Assembly (NCBI GenBank): GCA_032622095.1
Contig: CP136068.1
Coordinates: forward strand, 148,999,365 to 149,063,364
DNA: 64,000 nucleotides
Origin: Siphonodentalium dalli
Lineage: Eukaryota > Mollusca > Scaphopoda > Gadilida > Siphonodentaliidae
Direction: 5' to 3'
How positions within the stretch are numbered: position 1 is the stretch's first letter; every line of letters begins with the position of its first letter. A model generated the notes under the pieces. The model made no database searches, was not told the origin of the DNA, and saw only the letters and a program-made list of their open reading frames with translations. This document shows, in pieces, positions 45,990-58,922 of this stretch. The translations under genes were made by a program, and so were the position numbers.

Positions 45990-48230
45990 ACTGCAAGATA
46001 GCATTCGCAAATCTCATGAATACCCACTCGTGATCCCGCTGAGATTAACTCCGGTTGGTCTTCGTACTTTGCTGAACTCTACTCTCCAGAAACGCATCAC
46101 AATCCAACGTTTGAAAATAATGTTACTGCTGAGGTTAGAGAATACATGCGCAGACAAGAAGGCCAGATATGCTCACAGTGTCGCCAAATATCTATTTATG
46201 AAATTGATTGTGCGATAAAAACATTGAAACCAAACAAAGCGCCTGGCTATGACTGTGTCACGAGTGAACATATTATCAATCACACCGATAAACTGAAGGA
46301 ATGAATTCTGATCTTATTCAACGCCATACTGGATCTAGAATGGATCCCACCGGGTATGAAACTTGGTGTTATTATTCCTCTGTATAAAGGACAGCCTAAT
46401 CCTTCTACGTCTCCCGACAGCTATCGGGCCATAACACTCCTACCTGTGATCTATAAACTGTTTGAAAATATTCTACTGCAAAGAATCCTCAGCGCAAGGG
46501 AGCTTTCTAACTTCCCGGAACAATTACAATATGGCTTCCAAAAAGGTTTTGGTTGCAATATAACGTCATTTGTCTTACATGGAGCTATATCACACGCAAA
46601 AGCTAATGGCTCAAAAGTGTTTGCAGCATTCCTGGATTCTAAGAAGGCATTCGATAGAGTGTGGTACGAAGGCCTTTTGTTTACATGTTTATACGTCTTG
46701 GCTTTTCCAGCAAATTCATCAGACTTCTCGGCAACATCCACACGGATGTGAATAGCATGGTGTTCTCTAACAACAGATTCTCTGATAAGTTCAGCATCGG
46801 CCAAGGAACAAGACAAGGGTATGTCCTCTCACCTCTGTGCTACCTGGTTTACATAAACGATCTGCTAATAGACTTGAGGAATTCTCCATTTGGCCTACAT
46901 GTTGGTTAAATTTCATGTGTTTCCCCAACTACAGCAGACGACATCACCATTATGTCGCTAACTAAGCACGGTCTAGACAATCGGATAGACATATGCTACA
47001 AGTACAGTATCAACTGAAGATTCAGTTTCTCGTGCACAAAAAGTAAGACTGTGGTATTTAATGAGTCAAAAGCCGCACACAATCGCAATCGATGTATCTG
47101 GATGCTGGGTTCCGATTCACTAACAGAGGATACCGAATATGCACACCTTGGCTTGGTACAAGGAAAGTTCGTGTCTGATGTGTCCCACAGTTCACGTGTT
47201 TCGTCAACAATGAGAAAATCATTCTTCGCCATCGCTGATAACCGACTACTACGCCATGCTTCGCCAATTACAATGTGCAACTTAATCAACACTGTCGTTC
47301 AACCGACAGCACTATATGGTTGTGAGGTGATGTCATTACAACAAACGTCTGCTATAACTAGCATTGAACGTTCATTGCGTACCTGTGTTAAATCTGCTCA
47401 GAGTCTGCCTAAACGCGCCAATACAAAACTTTCTCTCGGACTATTGGGTATCTTACCAATGGAGATGGAAATACACATTCGTAAACTGGGCTTCCTTGGT
47501 ACTCTTATAAACCTTCCATCACACAAACAGGATCCATTGAAAGATTTCCTGGCCAAAGCTCATTTGCAACGCTTGTACGACAGAGCGGCATCTGGATTCG
47601 TCAAGGAGATACTACCTATATTAAGAGCCTATCACCTTGATTCTTTCCTGGATAATCTTTTAGACCTTGGTGTATTTCCAAACCAACCTACATGGAAACG
47701 TATCGTGAGGGAGACAGTAAAACTGTTTTATATCTCGTCGTGGCGCACGTCAGTCTCAAACGATTCTGACCTGAGTGTGTTCTGGAAGGATGTTCCAGTC
47801 CCACTCTCCGTCTGGTACGTTTGGAAGCGTTTGCGATCACAACCAACATTATCATCAAAATACAAGAACCTTGCAATTCTTCTTAACAGGACAACGTACC
47901 CAAATAATCTTACCTGTCGTCAGTGCGTGTGTATATATGATAACGAACTTGAGCACATTATGTTCACGTGCTCGTCATTCCCGATCCTGTCGCTGCGAAA
48001 TAGTTTCTGGGAACGGGTCATCGACTACTGCGGTATCCAAGTATATTTATACATGTTCGGTCTAGAGAAGGATGACTTGTTGTCTCTAATCTTGGGAAGT
48101 GATCACCCATCACTCTTGGACGCCGTTGGACAATATCGTGACTCTCTTATTGATATGTCTGCATCTTTTTTATTTGTAATGTGTTCCCTAATTAGGGCAA
48201 AATAATTCAGAAAATTAATTCAGAAAATTA
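45990..48230 (+). pseudogene. Non-LTR retrotransposon (LINE) ORF2, 5'-truncated and broken
   Basis: 5'-truncated. Pieces in order: IKTLKPNKAPGYDCVTSEHI; stop at 46302; LGVIIPLYKGQPNP and SYRAITLLPVIYKLFENILL (RT fingers); QYGFQKGFG; FLDSKKAFDRVWYEGLL (catalytic motif A); frameshift near 46670; GFSSKFIRLLGNIHTDVNSM; GTRQGYVLSPLCYLVYINDL (motif B); stop; TTADDITIM (motif C, normally YADD); stop; then a 384-codon C-terminal region (47051-48205) with LYGCEVMS and a terminal CRQCVCIYDNELEHIMFTC zinc-knuckle-like motif. It once copied itself by target-primed reverse transcription. The clade is uncertain. The endonuclease domain is absent. A doubled AATTCAGAAAATT follows the stop. Confidence 0.85.
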
Positions 48231-48234
48231 CAGC

Positions 48235-50440
48235 CCACACTTCACTTACTGCTCCTTGCACAAATGAGCCGAATGTTGGCACGGGAAGGCCTTTAACTTT
48301 AGAAACTCTTGCACCGTGTACTGCTGAAAAATATAAAGTAAAATTTCTGTCAGCATTCAAGTTTGATCATTTGACATAATACCACAATAAGTGCATTCTA
48401 GATTATAGACTCATATATATAAACCACATTTCTAATGTTACTGTGCAAACTTATAAACATTCACATTTTTCTGGGGGTTTTTTGTACAGAGAGTTCCGTC
48501 ATACATGTAATTATTGTGGTATTATGCTGGCCGAATATTCCTGCAATCATAAAGTAAAAATAATGTGGTTCCGTCATGTGTCCCATGATTTCTTATTATT
48601 AACGTATAACCCAAACATGTATTTTATCTATTGAATTTTGTATCGGTTACAGGGACACAGAAACAAAGATCACCTTTAAGATCTACTCGTTGTTTTGGAA
48701 AATGACACACATGATTATGACATTCATTATGTATAAGTGCCACTAAAGCATCGAGGCTCAGAACAAAAGATAATCTCCACATTTGGATGTCCAGTTCAGG
48801 CTAATATTAAGCAGATTTATTTTATTCCGCAATGATCTTCTTTGGTAAACAGCTTGCAGTAATTTGCTGTCTACTTGAAACCGGGTCACTCTCACTTTAA
48901 AAAAAACTCATTAAAAAGCCATAGCAATCATTGAGTTCTAACATATGCTGCTTTTGTCTCTGCTACACTGTTATATGTAGGAGGATATAACCCCCCTCCC
49001 CCTGAATCCTGAATACCAGTTATTTTGGGGGGTGAATCCTGAATACATGTTAAGAAATAATATGCGATAAATGAAATACAAATTGACTGTTTTAATATCA
49101 GACAGATACAAGCAGAAGTTACATAGACACATTATGATCCATTATACCTGACATGATATTGAAGTAGAGTATTATGAGCGTTATGATGCCGTTATGATAC
49201 GACTAATGATACGATTAAATATCATAACTCTGTCCCTGTTCACCAAAGAACATCTCATTGTGAGAGGATATGTTTAGGAGTTTTTGTTAACTCATTGGAA
49301 GCAAAAGTGATAAATCCTTATCTCTGCCACTTTTGACCTGCCAGATATTCAAAAGTCATTCACTTCTAAAGATATATTATAATTCGTTGACAAGCCAGAC
49401 TGCTTAGAACAACATGCATGCATGGGATTCTATCTCATATTTAAATTGTACCTTAATTACCACCCCTTCTCCCCAGTTGTTATTTGTTTATCAAACACGT
49501 CAGACAGATATGTCAGATCTGACCAGTGTAATAATGAATGCTTATATTGTTAGGTACATGCAATATTAAGTGTTTCATAACATGGGTGTATATTTTTAAA
49601 AATATATGTAGTTTATACAATACAAAAGTGTTATCTATCTAATGTTATACAGACATAATATGATGAGGATGCTGGCCCTTATGACCCATACATCGATACA
49701 GATTACCATATTTCATATTAAAGAAAGCAATTAGCCCTCAATCAAAAGGTTTCACTTGTTATAAAGTTTTACAAGTAGCTTGAACACTAAAATCCATAGC
49801 CTTCAATGTTAATCTTTGAAGTGCGCTGTGGCCCATACAATTCAATCAACAATGACAATATGAACAAATGGGAAAATAAGGATCCTGGAAATATTAACAA
49901 CATCTATCATCTTGATTTTCAAAACAATGCATCACTTATAATAATCATGTAGATTTATCTGCCTGTTACCTATTGCATATATAAATCAAATTGGCTATCA
50001 GCCAATATTTTAGTTTCACATTGAAGCATGTCCCTGAAGGGTTAATATATTTTTTTTAAAGTCAATTAATCAGTCAATACCAAAATCAATAGAAGTGATT
50101 CGTGTGCAAAATGCCAGCAGATTTGTTTAAAATGTTTATCTTTGACTTCATCTAACCAAAGGCCAGAGCTCTGTAAAATATGTCATCACTCAATTAGTAA
50201 CAAGATTTCACTTGGAATCCAACATCTATAAAATGTACTCTCATATACTCTGGATATAGGATGTTCATAATGGTAATTTATTGATATGATTATATTGCAT
50301 GCAACTATTGCAATAAAATCTTCATATTTTCAAAACAGGACATCACACCTTATTAATGGTACATAACTGAAACAAATGAAAGTGTCAATGACATTTTTTT
50401 AATCAAATGTTTTTGTTATTATTATAAAAAATTGTTTGAT
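48235..50440. other. Stretch without a supported gene
   Basis: AT-rich with no coding signal. A direct repeat, TGAATCCTGAATAC, flanks a C- and G-run pair at 48990-49055. Small ORFs have no motif. Confidence 0.5.
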
Positions 50441-50499
50441 AATTTGTTTTGGTTAAAATGAGCAAGGAGTTAAATCTAAAATTCTTTTAAAAATTTGGT

Positions 50500-50870
50500 T
50501 TTCAAATTTTTTTTCCTTGAAAAGGGTCATACCTCCTTTAAAATAAATTCGAATATATTCGAACTCAATCTGTATTTTGGGCTGAGAAACTCACATACCA
50601 AATTTGGTTTCAATCAGATAAAAAAATTTGAGTTATGACAGCATGCGTGAATTCTAAGTCGAAAAGGGGCCATAACTCTGCAAAACAAAATTAGGATCAA
50701 ACCCATATTCGAACTCGATCTGTATTCAGGGTTGAGAAACCAATATACAAAGTTTGGTTCTGATCAGATAGAAAATGTTTGAGTTATCGAATTATGCGTA
50801 AAGTGTGACGGACAGACAGACAGACGGACAAACGACGAGTGGTCAATCTGGACGTCGACACTAGTGTACC
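50500..50870. repeat. Dispersed repeat with two diverged 150-bp units
   Basis: Units contain GGG(T/G)C(A/C)ATA, TTCGAACTC(A/G)ATCTGTATT and TTTGGTT...ATCAGATA...TTTGAGTTAT. They are followed by GTGACGGACAGACAGACAGA and CGGAC. This text pattern is common in bivalve intergenic DNA. Confidence 0.6.
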
Positions 50871-50879
50871 ATACTATGG

Positions 50880-51820
50880 TATGGGTGCACATAAAAATAA
50901 CATTGGCAGTTTCAATTCAATAAACTCACGTGGTGAATTTGATGTACTTGGCAATGCCAATCTGTTAGCGCCAGCAACAGAGATATCATGACCAGAACAA
51001 CAATATGGAAAGATTGCTTACTGGAAACCGATAAAGACACCATGACGACACGAAGCAGATCAGGACGTCACAAGCTACATGGGCGCGCAGAACTCCAGTC
51101 GTAATTGCGTCGATGTCCAGACAGCTGAGACTGGGAAGGAATAAGGCTGTTCTCTGTATAATTTGTATTCATATCTAACATCAGATAGTAGCAGCAAGGT
51201 GATGGTAAATGATACATAATGTGAATCAATCTTAGATGCCATGGAAAGAAGGCGTCGCTTATTAAATAGCGAGCCGATGTTGGCATCTGCCAAATATGTC
51301 CGAAGAGCCAAAACTAATTGAAGAGAAGATTAATGTTTGGTTTATATATATACGCTAATATCTTCCCTTTTCTGTCCTGACCGATGGGTGAACTGAAGTT
51401 GTTACATAAGACTTTCTCTTTGTGTAAATGTTCGCATTCCTCATAGGTCGGGGCCTCTCCAAGTCATGACCTTTGTAATTATGTTGGGGTCACTATAGTT
51501 CAATTATATTCCTGTCTTCCCCTCCCTAAGTTAAGATAGATATATTTAGTATGTACCATCACGTCCCTTGAATAATATAAGGGATAGGGTGCGTTACTCT
51601 ACAAGACTCGTATTACACGGGCAAGCTAAACCGATCCATCTGCCATCAGATGCATGTGTTATTATAAATATATACATATCTATATGTACCCTGCAAGGAA
51701 AATAAGTGGGCAATAGTACTGTCCATTAGAAGCCTATTTTATGTAACTTGACACTCTGAAAATGAGTTGAAATCAAGTCTAAACGATGCGTTGCGGAATC
51801 GTTTTTATTTTCGCTGAGAT
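50880..51820. other. Stretch without a supported gene
   Basis: Two overlapping minus ORFs near 51070-51310 have no recognised domain. Nothing else is seen. Confidence 0.4.
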
Positions 51821-51825
51821 TGTTA

Positions 51826-51988
51826 TATAAGGATTAACTGTCATGTGGACTGTTTTTATGGAGATGTAACGGTGAGGTAAGTTGACATAACTTGTGTAAA
51901 ACCCGAAGGGTTTTACATACAAGTTATGTCCACTTAACTCACCGTTACATCCCCATAAAAATAGTCCACATGACAGTTAATCCTTATA
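51826..51988. repeat. 163-bp near-perfect hairpin
   Basis: TATAAGGATTAACTGTCATG, TGGACT, TTTTTATGGAGATGTAACGG and the following block pair with their inverses out to TATAAGGA at the right end. The tip is AAAACCCGAAGGGTTTTA. Only a handful of mismatches. Confidence 0.9.
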
Positions 51989-51989
51989 T

Positions 51990-54095
51990 TTATATACATT
52001 TAGCGAAAAAGCCACTTTTGTAAATATATTTAAATCGAAAAGTGTATCGTGACAAGATCAGCCCAAAATACCCAATAGCACCCTTGGCAAAAGTTAATAG
52101 GAACAATTTCTCTTCATGTTGAAACCCGATGATGTATTAAGTCAATCCTGCGCGAGTCAAAATGCGCCCAAAGCATTACGCGTTCGTCTTTCCAAACCTA
52201 ATGACGTATCGATGGTGTTATTAGCTTGGTGTTATGAGGCGTTGCACATTCACCGAGAAATAACTGCAACTAGCCGACCAATCAGAATGCTGGATTTAGT
52301 GATGACAACACTTAGTGTGTAAATATATAAATATGTCAAACAACTCGTACGGTATTATACTAAGTCCATCATTAGCGTAATATGTCAACTGGAAATAACA
52401 GAGCTATTCTGTCCTTGCACACAAATAGTTCAGTAATGGATGAACTGAAATTTGGTATCTAGATTTTCTATCGATCTCTCAAAAGAGGGTCCAGCACCCG
52501 TTGTTTAAACTGTTGTTGGCAAGACACCACAACACATGCTAAATGTGTTATGGGCGCACGTATAGGCAGCTTCATTGAGTGCATTTTAGTTATTTAAGTC
52601 ATTCAAAACAATTATAGCGAACCAAAGCCGGACGCTTTGGGTCGTATATAGACCATTTATGATTTTGTGACGTCACCAATTATTATATAATACGACACTG
52701 GTGGTTTGAATTTTAGCGACCACTTTTGTCGCAGAGTAGATATGTGGGCTAAAAGCATTAATGTCGTAATCGGAAATAAACGTGTGTGTCTTTCAATTCC
52801 GGCGTTCCAAAGTGAGGGGAGTTACTATCGGGATTATGCACAGTGAAGTTTATTCGTAGCGGCGGTTTACATTGTATTGGGAATATAATTATGACACATT
52901 AAGGACTGTCAGATATTTGCATTGGAGTGGCCTAAAATATAAATCGCTTGTGCAATGGGAAAATCTCAATCACTCTGGCGAGACAATATTGGAGACGAAA
53001 TCGAAATTCGTGATGCATGCAAATGTTATTATATCGCGTTTAATTATTCTAATATTGCATAGTAAATAATTTAATCTGATAATCGTTAGATATCCTTTTT
53101 TTTCATGAATCGACAAGGAATACATACTTATGAACAAAGCTGAAGATACATTCAGGTTATCGCGAATTCGGTCGATGGTGAAAGCTACACGATGACGCTG
53201 TTCATCGAGTTTCTTTGAAATCGACATGATAACATTAAAATGTTTATGAATGAAATGAACATGATGAAATCGAAAAGCTTCTTCGTATAGTACACATCGG
53301 ATTACGCACACAGCGTCAATAATATAATGGTTAACTTCACTAAACTACTCCACTCTCGACAACCAACAGTCTTGACTTTTGAATACTTTTATTTTCAGTA
53401 AGTTTTTTTTAGGTTTCAGTTCTGAGGTGGTGAACTCATAGTCTGTTTGCATACGCATCTATGAAGTTATTGTTAGATTAGAAAGGCACAGATATATCCT
53501 AGCTTATAATTATGCGTGTGGTTTAACTGTGGTTGGTTAAATACGCTAGCGTATGGTCATATTAACTCCGGATACGGAATGTTCACAACAGTAATTATCG
53601 TGACTGAAGATCTAACATTTTGAACATTCAATATCCGGAATTGTAATTGTTTTGATTGATATAAATCATTAATGCTCAATAATTCTTCAAATATTACTTT
53701 TACATGTTATATGTATTGTATAGTTAAACATATCACATGAAACCCCTATCATAGCATTAAAAAAACACTACACATTTCATTATCTCTCACTAGTTACATA
53801 TCACTTGGCATCGCGCCAACAAAATTATCGCGCGTCTTTACATTGATTCATGGATAAATATTATTTCAAAAAGCCGCGTATGACATCAACGCCAGATAAT
53901 GCAAAATTATTGCTTTGTTCATTAAAGTTAAATTATTATCCAACTTCGTTGCACTAACGAAAATAGACACAAACCAAAGAGGCGAATTGGGGATATGAGA
54001 ATTTATGAAACTCGTTTGATAAACTGTATTCGCAACTCGTCTACAACTCGTTGTGAATCATATTTATCAAACCCGTTTCATAAAATCTTATATCT
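51990..54095. other. Stretch without a supported gene; third relative of lectin-flank repeat
   Basis: 52690-52910 (GCATTAATGTCGTAATCGG, GCGGTTTACATTGTATTGGG, ATGACACATTAA) is a diverged third copy of the block at 42270-42440 and its inverse at 44150-44340. It shows this block disperses independently of the lectin exons. ORFs here lack motifs. Confidence 0.5.
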
Positions 54096-54420
54096 TTAGA
54101 TCCTCTGTGTACAGGTATGTGATATACCAGTATAATTAAGCCTGTATTTGTGCCCCATGATTCACGAGGCACACGCGAAGACTTACATGTATGTGCATGA
54201 TGCAAATTGTGTAAAGGAGCATGCAGACGAGTCCGTTGCGATCGTTGTGTTGCTCTGTATGTTGATCAACACGATCCGTTGTATGCGCTAAGCCTTTCAC
54301 ACGAGCGCGTTATTGCGTATAGTTGCGTTATAACGCAGAGCTTCCGGTTAATAATTTCAGCCAACAAAGTTCGCTGTGGAATAAATGCAACATTAGTAAT
54401 CTAATTGTGTGATATCAAAC

Positions 54421-54484
54421 CTGTCAAATCCAAACAACTAAAACTGTATTGTCGATTTTCGTTTGCTTCGATGACAGCCGCCAT
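54421..54484 (-). CDS. Candidate first coding exon, copy C of three
   Basis: Minus-strand 64-bp segment reading MAAVIEANENRQYSFSCLDL then T, ending ACAG|GTTTGA. Start context AAAGATGGCGGCT. Frame and length agree with copy B, and copy A differs by exactly one codon. Confidence 0.35.
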
Positions 54485-54571
54485 CTTTTACCGATTTAAA
54501 ACAAGAAACGTCATGGCGCAATACATATATACATTTATATCAGATACGCGTTGTGGTTTACATTGCGTTGA

Positions 54572-54749
54572 AATTTGAGCCATGCATTAGTGCAAAATAC
54601 ACTCATGTGTTCTATGAACGATGCGCACACCATGGTAATTATAATGAAAATGACTCCAGTCATAAATTCATTTTCGTTATAATTACTATGTCGTCTGTAT
54701 TGTGCATACTGTAAATGGGTGTATTTTGCACTCATGCATGGCTCAAATT
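54572..54749. repeat. 178-bp hairpin
   Basis: AATTTGAGCCATGCATTAGT and GCAAAATACACTCAT at the outside, TAATTATAATGAAAATGACT inside, pair with ATTCATTTTCGTTATAATTA, TGGGTGTATTTTGCA and CTCATGCATGGCTCAAATT. It splits the region homologous to the left arm. Confidence 0.85.
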
Positions 54750-55492
54750 CATTAATTTGTTCCATATATTCTGTTGAGTATGAAAGGACATGGTCCCAAA
54801 AATGGCCGGATTTAGTGTACAGTACCCATTTAAGCATGGCTAATACCACCAACAATAAAATAAGCGATAACTCCAGTTGTGACGCCGATAAACTAAACTA
54901 ATTAGATTGGCCTACGTGTGGAGAAATAATATAATTATTTTGAACTACGCTCCATTTTTGTTGTAATTCGGAGGTGTTGAAAAAATGCGCACCGAACCAT
55001 AGTCAACTGATTACAAAGTGTAAAACATACGTGTACATGTATCATATGATACATAATTATAATGAGTATTTGTACCCTGATAATACACCCATCAGTGATA
55101 CCATACGAGCTATAAATGTGTAATATTTCTGCGCAGGATCCATTCGGATATATATATAGGCACGCCGGATGGGATGTTATTAAACTACATTTCATGTTAG
55201 ATAAAAAATATCACATTTCCTACATTCGGCAACTTCTTTATTGAAATACAAATCTAAAACCTGACATCCCCGTTGTTTGGAAAGTTAGATGTAACAACAA
55301 TTGTAAATGCTATAAGGTGACCACAAATGGAGACTGTCAGCATATATACAGTGCATAAGTCAGAATAAATTAGCACAAGCCGTACTATCGAAGAAGGGAT
55401 TTATTTTATTCCATTATAATGATGGTAACATTCGTGTTGGTTTCTGATGATTGTCATATCATGCTGTCCGTTGTAGTAAACTGTCTTCTAGT

Positions 55493-55540
55493 TCATGACT
55501 TCATGTAGATTCCAAATCGCCTTCTTCTGTCCACGTTTCC
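55493..55540 (-). CDS. Candidate terminal exon, right arm
   Basis: Minus strand, acceptor TTATTACAG|GG, then GNVDRRRRFGIYMKS and stop. Inverted counterpart of 37509-37553 with the same first ten residues except K to R. A TTTATTTTATTCC (inverse AATAAA) lies at 55398-55412. Confidence 0.3.
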   Translation of the reverse strand, partial: GNVDRRRRFGIYMKS

Positions 55541-57002
55541 CTGTAATAAGATGATTGATCAATGTAAGCCAACACCGTTTTCAGGATTGGATTCTTTCGT
55601 TTTATCACGGTGGTCGCTCAGTTGGTAAGGTGCACGGCGCCTTTGTTCAATGGATTGAGACATTATGTTTTTCAAACTACAATATAGGTCGCTTTCACCC
55701 AAACGCAATTTGACACACAAAACTAACTCGAAATAAAGATTACACACAAATATGACAATGTGTGTGTATAATATAATAACATAAATGTAATTCTAATTTT
55801 AGTCTTAGCTTTCATTTATTTCGGGATGTGATTCATTCACGGGGTGGGTGGTGGTTGTGGTTTGTCAATTAATTTAATTGTATTTGCAATCGGGGTTATA
55901 ATATAACTAATAGTAATATAAAATGATTTACGTCAGTTTTCCATAGAGATTTGTGCTTGTATTGGTCGAATCACGACGTCGAAGGTAAGAGGCTGTGTAT
56001 GATTGTACTGTCGGAAATAAGTTCCGGTTTTGTGACTCATTGACGTAGTATCTTCTAAAAGTTGTTGCTCGCCAACAGCGTCTAACCTCCCTGTATTGAT
56101 TGAAATAATTTCTTGATTAGACAACAAGAAATACTAAGAAAATAAATCTAATTTGAGAAAATATTCCCCTCCAGTCTGTTACGATAAGAACACTTAAGCA
56201 AATCCCATCAGGCAAGAGAAAGTTTTGTCAAATATGGTAGATTTAATCTTGAAAAAAGAACAACCTAAGAAATAAAACTTTCAATTGAGAAGCCATTTTC
56301 TTAATTAAGAAAATGTGTTCTTGAATGAAAGATTTATTTCTTAGTTTGTTCTTGTTTCACGATTTTTTTCTAAAGCTAAGACATTTTTTATTTTATGTCT
56401 GGGAAAAACAACCATCAATATTAAGAATACAAATAATGTAGTTAAATTTTAGTTTGACTAATATAACTCCATGTATATATAGGATTATTTGTCTTTGTCA
56501 CGTTCTGGAGATCAAAGTAGGTCAATATGTGGATTGAGAGCGGAAGGTGGTCGTGGTACTTACTATTTTGTAAGCTCACATTCACTCATTGAGCTAGTGT
56601 CTAAACTGCTGCTACTGCAGTCACGTTTTACTCTGTTCTACAAAGAGGAATATAATCACACATTAATAATACGGAGGTTTAGATTGAAAATACTTATAAC
56701 TGCGCACTTCAGAAATAGAATACTATAACTGTCTCCGCGTGAAAATACCACCCGGTAGAAAGGCAGCTATGTTATATTTCCAACGAAATCCGTGCAACTT
56801 CTCAAGGCGGTTTCGTTAATTGTCAATGTGACACACCACATGTCATAAAGAGCCAGAATTGCACTTCATATAATAAATTGATTTCCCATTCAGTTATTAA
56901 AGTATACATTATAATGATCCATTGTTCGTTTGAAGGAATGGTAAGTTGATAAAAGTAGTTACTATATAAATACAAGTGCAGAAGGAACCATATGTATTGA
57001 GT

Positions 57003-57055
57003 CAAATGTTTAGATAATAAGTTAATTTGTTGAACTTATTATCTGAACATTTCCT
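57003..57055. repeat. 53-bp hairpin
   Basis: AAATGTTTAGATAATAAGTT pairs with AACTTATTATCTGAACATTT. Counterpart of 32143-32197, so it predates the large duplication. Confidence 0.85.
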
Positions 57056-57710
57056 ATGGGAATTAGTCATCAATGATGTGAATTGTTAAAATAAGGCCGC
57101 TAATCTCATCCTTGAGTTTATAAACAGACTATTGTCCTTTTACTATCGGACTCGATGTCCCACCACACCGCACTGAATAGTGTATAGTCTGATATTTATT
57201 GACGGTGAAGTTAGAAGTTTTCAATATAAACCTCCCTACTATGATGTCTATGGTATATATATAATTCCTTATTCCCGTGTACCACGATAGTGTTGTAAAA
57301 TAGTGCAACTAGATCACAGAGCGATGTAGACTACTTCGAGAGAAAATACACCTTGTGACAATTATAATTGGGAGAACGAAACTCGTGTGATATACACTGA
57401 AATGCTCACGATAGCCGTAAAATATACATCATTTGTACCACGATCGTCTATCTTACTATATACATAAAGCCATCTGTGTAAATTTTACATTTAATCAACA
57501 CCTGTTGATTAAACCGTGCCTAATGTTGATTAAACCTCGCAGAGTCGATTAAACATTCTCCATAATATTTGAACGGAAAAGTGTTTATCCATCGCATTGT
57601 AAAGATCATGGCATAAACTTTGCAGAGTGGATTAAACATTCTCCATGCAATTTGAACGGAAAAGTGTTTATCCATCGCATTGTAAAGGTCGTGGCATAAA
57701 CAAAATATAC

Positions 57711-57839
57711 GCATAGTGTTTCTGAATAACAAATTTAATCCACTCGGGGGATTGGCGAGTTACACCACTCGCTGAAGTTCGTGGTGTAAATCGCCAATCC
57801 CACTCGTGGATTAAATTTGTTATTCAGAAACACTATGCA
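57711..57839. repeat. 129-bp hairpin
   Basis: GCATAGTGTTTCTGAATAAC and AAATTTAATCCACTCG plus GGATTGGCGA pair with TCGCCAATCC, CACTCGTGGATTAAATTT and GTTATTCAGAAACACTATGC. The tip is near CACTCGCTGAAGTTCGTG. Confidence 0.9.
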
Positions 57840-58045
57840 TATATTCTATATTTATACCACGATCGCTTATCTTACTATATAAATAAAGCCATCTGTTTAA
57901 ATTTTACATTTAATCAACACATGTTGAATAAACGTGCCTACTCTTGTTTAAACTTCGCAGAGTGGATTAAACTTTATCCATACAATTTGAACGGAAAAGT
58001 ATATATCCATCGCATTGTAAAGATCGTGGCATAAACAAAATATAA

Positions 58046-58156
58046 GCTTAGTGTTTCTGAATCGTGGGATTGGCGATTTACACCACTCGCTGAAGCTCGT
58101 GGTGTAAATCGCCAATTCCACTCGTGGATTAAATTTGTTATTTAGAAACACTATGC
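58046..58156. repeat. 111-bp hairpin, related to 57711
   Basis: Same family as 57711-57839, but the left arm lacks about 22 bp (ACAAATTTAATCCACTCGGG-like block). The core TTGGCGATTTACACCAC pairs with GTGGTGTAAATCGCCAA perfectly. Confidence 0.9.
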
Positions 58157-58436
58157 GTATATTATATATATATCTTACATGAAGGCGAACTATAATCAGG
58201 ACATAGGCGCCTGTCAATTGTTATGCGTGCGGTTGACATGAACAATATACATAGCATGCAGGTAAAACTAATGACGTGGTGCTGAAATAAAACAGGATAT
58301 AATGTAAATCAGTGTAGCCAACTGCTACAAGCCTGCATATCCGCGGTGGGAAATCACGTTGTTTCATAAATCTACCCAGTCGCGATCACCATCTGTCTAA
58401 CAATTGTGTCTGATGCCAGAGATATCAGGCAACATC

Positions 58437-58732
58437 CAGGGGGGGGTCGGAAAAAATTGCAACATATAGGGCCTAGGGGGGGTGGGCCGTGGCGGACCAT
58501 TTTTTTAAAATCCACTTTTTGTCATTTTTTTCACCGATACAAGAAATTTGAGTTTTGCTGTCTTCAGTGGCCACTTAAGAACATAATAGGTATAACATAT
58601 TGGTTTTATTTGCTTTGACACTCATTATTTCTGTTTTCATTTTAGTGGGCGTGGCACCTACAAATTGAAAAAATTTGCAAAAAAAACATTTTGTTTCATT
58701 CTTTTTGTTTTTTTGTGTAGTCCAAGGGTAAC
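58437..58732. other. Right-arm unmatched stretch
   Basis: G-rich tract (GGGGGGGTCGG, GGGGGGGTGGGCC) and T-runs, where the left arm instead has 27.8-31.44 kb. No gene seen. Confidence 0.4.
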
Positions 58733-58922
58733 TAAGGTGTCTTTACATCTGGTAAAGATGCATTGCATACGCATGTTGTCGTTTATATTCTGGCATCGTG
58801 TAATTTTCTGCGACGAAATACGTGCAACAAATATCACTCAAATTGTCAGCGTGTGAACGCACCCTAAGGTTGATTGCGTGCAGCTGGGGAAATTGCATGA
58901 TAAGTAGAGGATAGAAACAATA

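Larger units (their letters stand above)
57430..58160. repeat. Tandem-duplicated hairpin-bearing unit
   Basis: Two units (about 57440-57840 and 57855-58160) share ACGATCG(T/C)(C/T)TATCTTACTATAT, ACATTTAATCAACAC, TGAACGGAAAAGTRTWTATC and a terminal hairpin. Inside the first, an 88-bp sub-unit (GCAGAGT(C/G)GATTAAACATTC...GGCATAAAC) is itself duplicated. Confidence 0.8.

Noticed and set aside
46451-46816. 121-codon minus-strand ORF
   Set aside because: Antisense shadow of the LINE reverse transcriptase.
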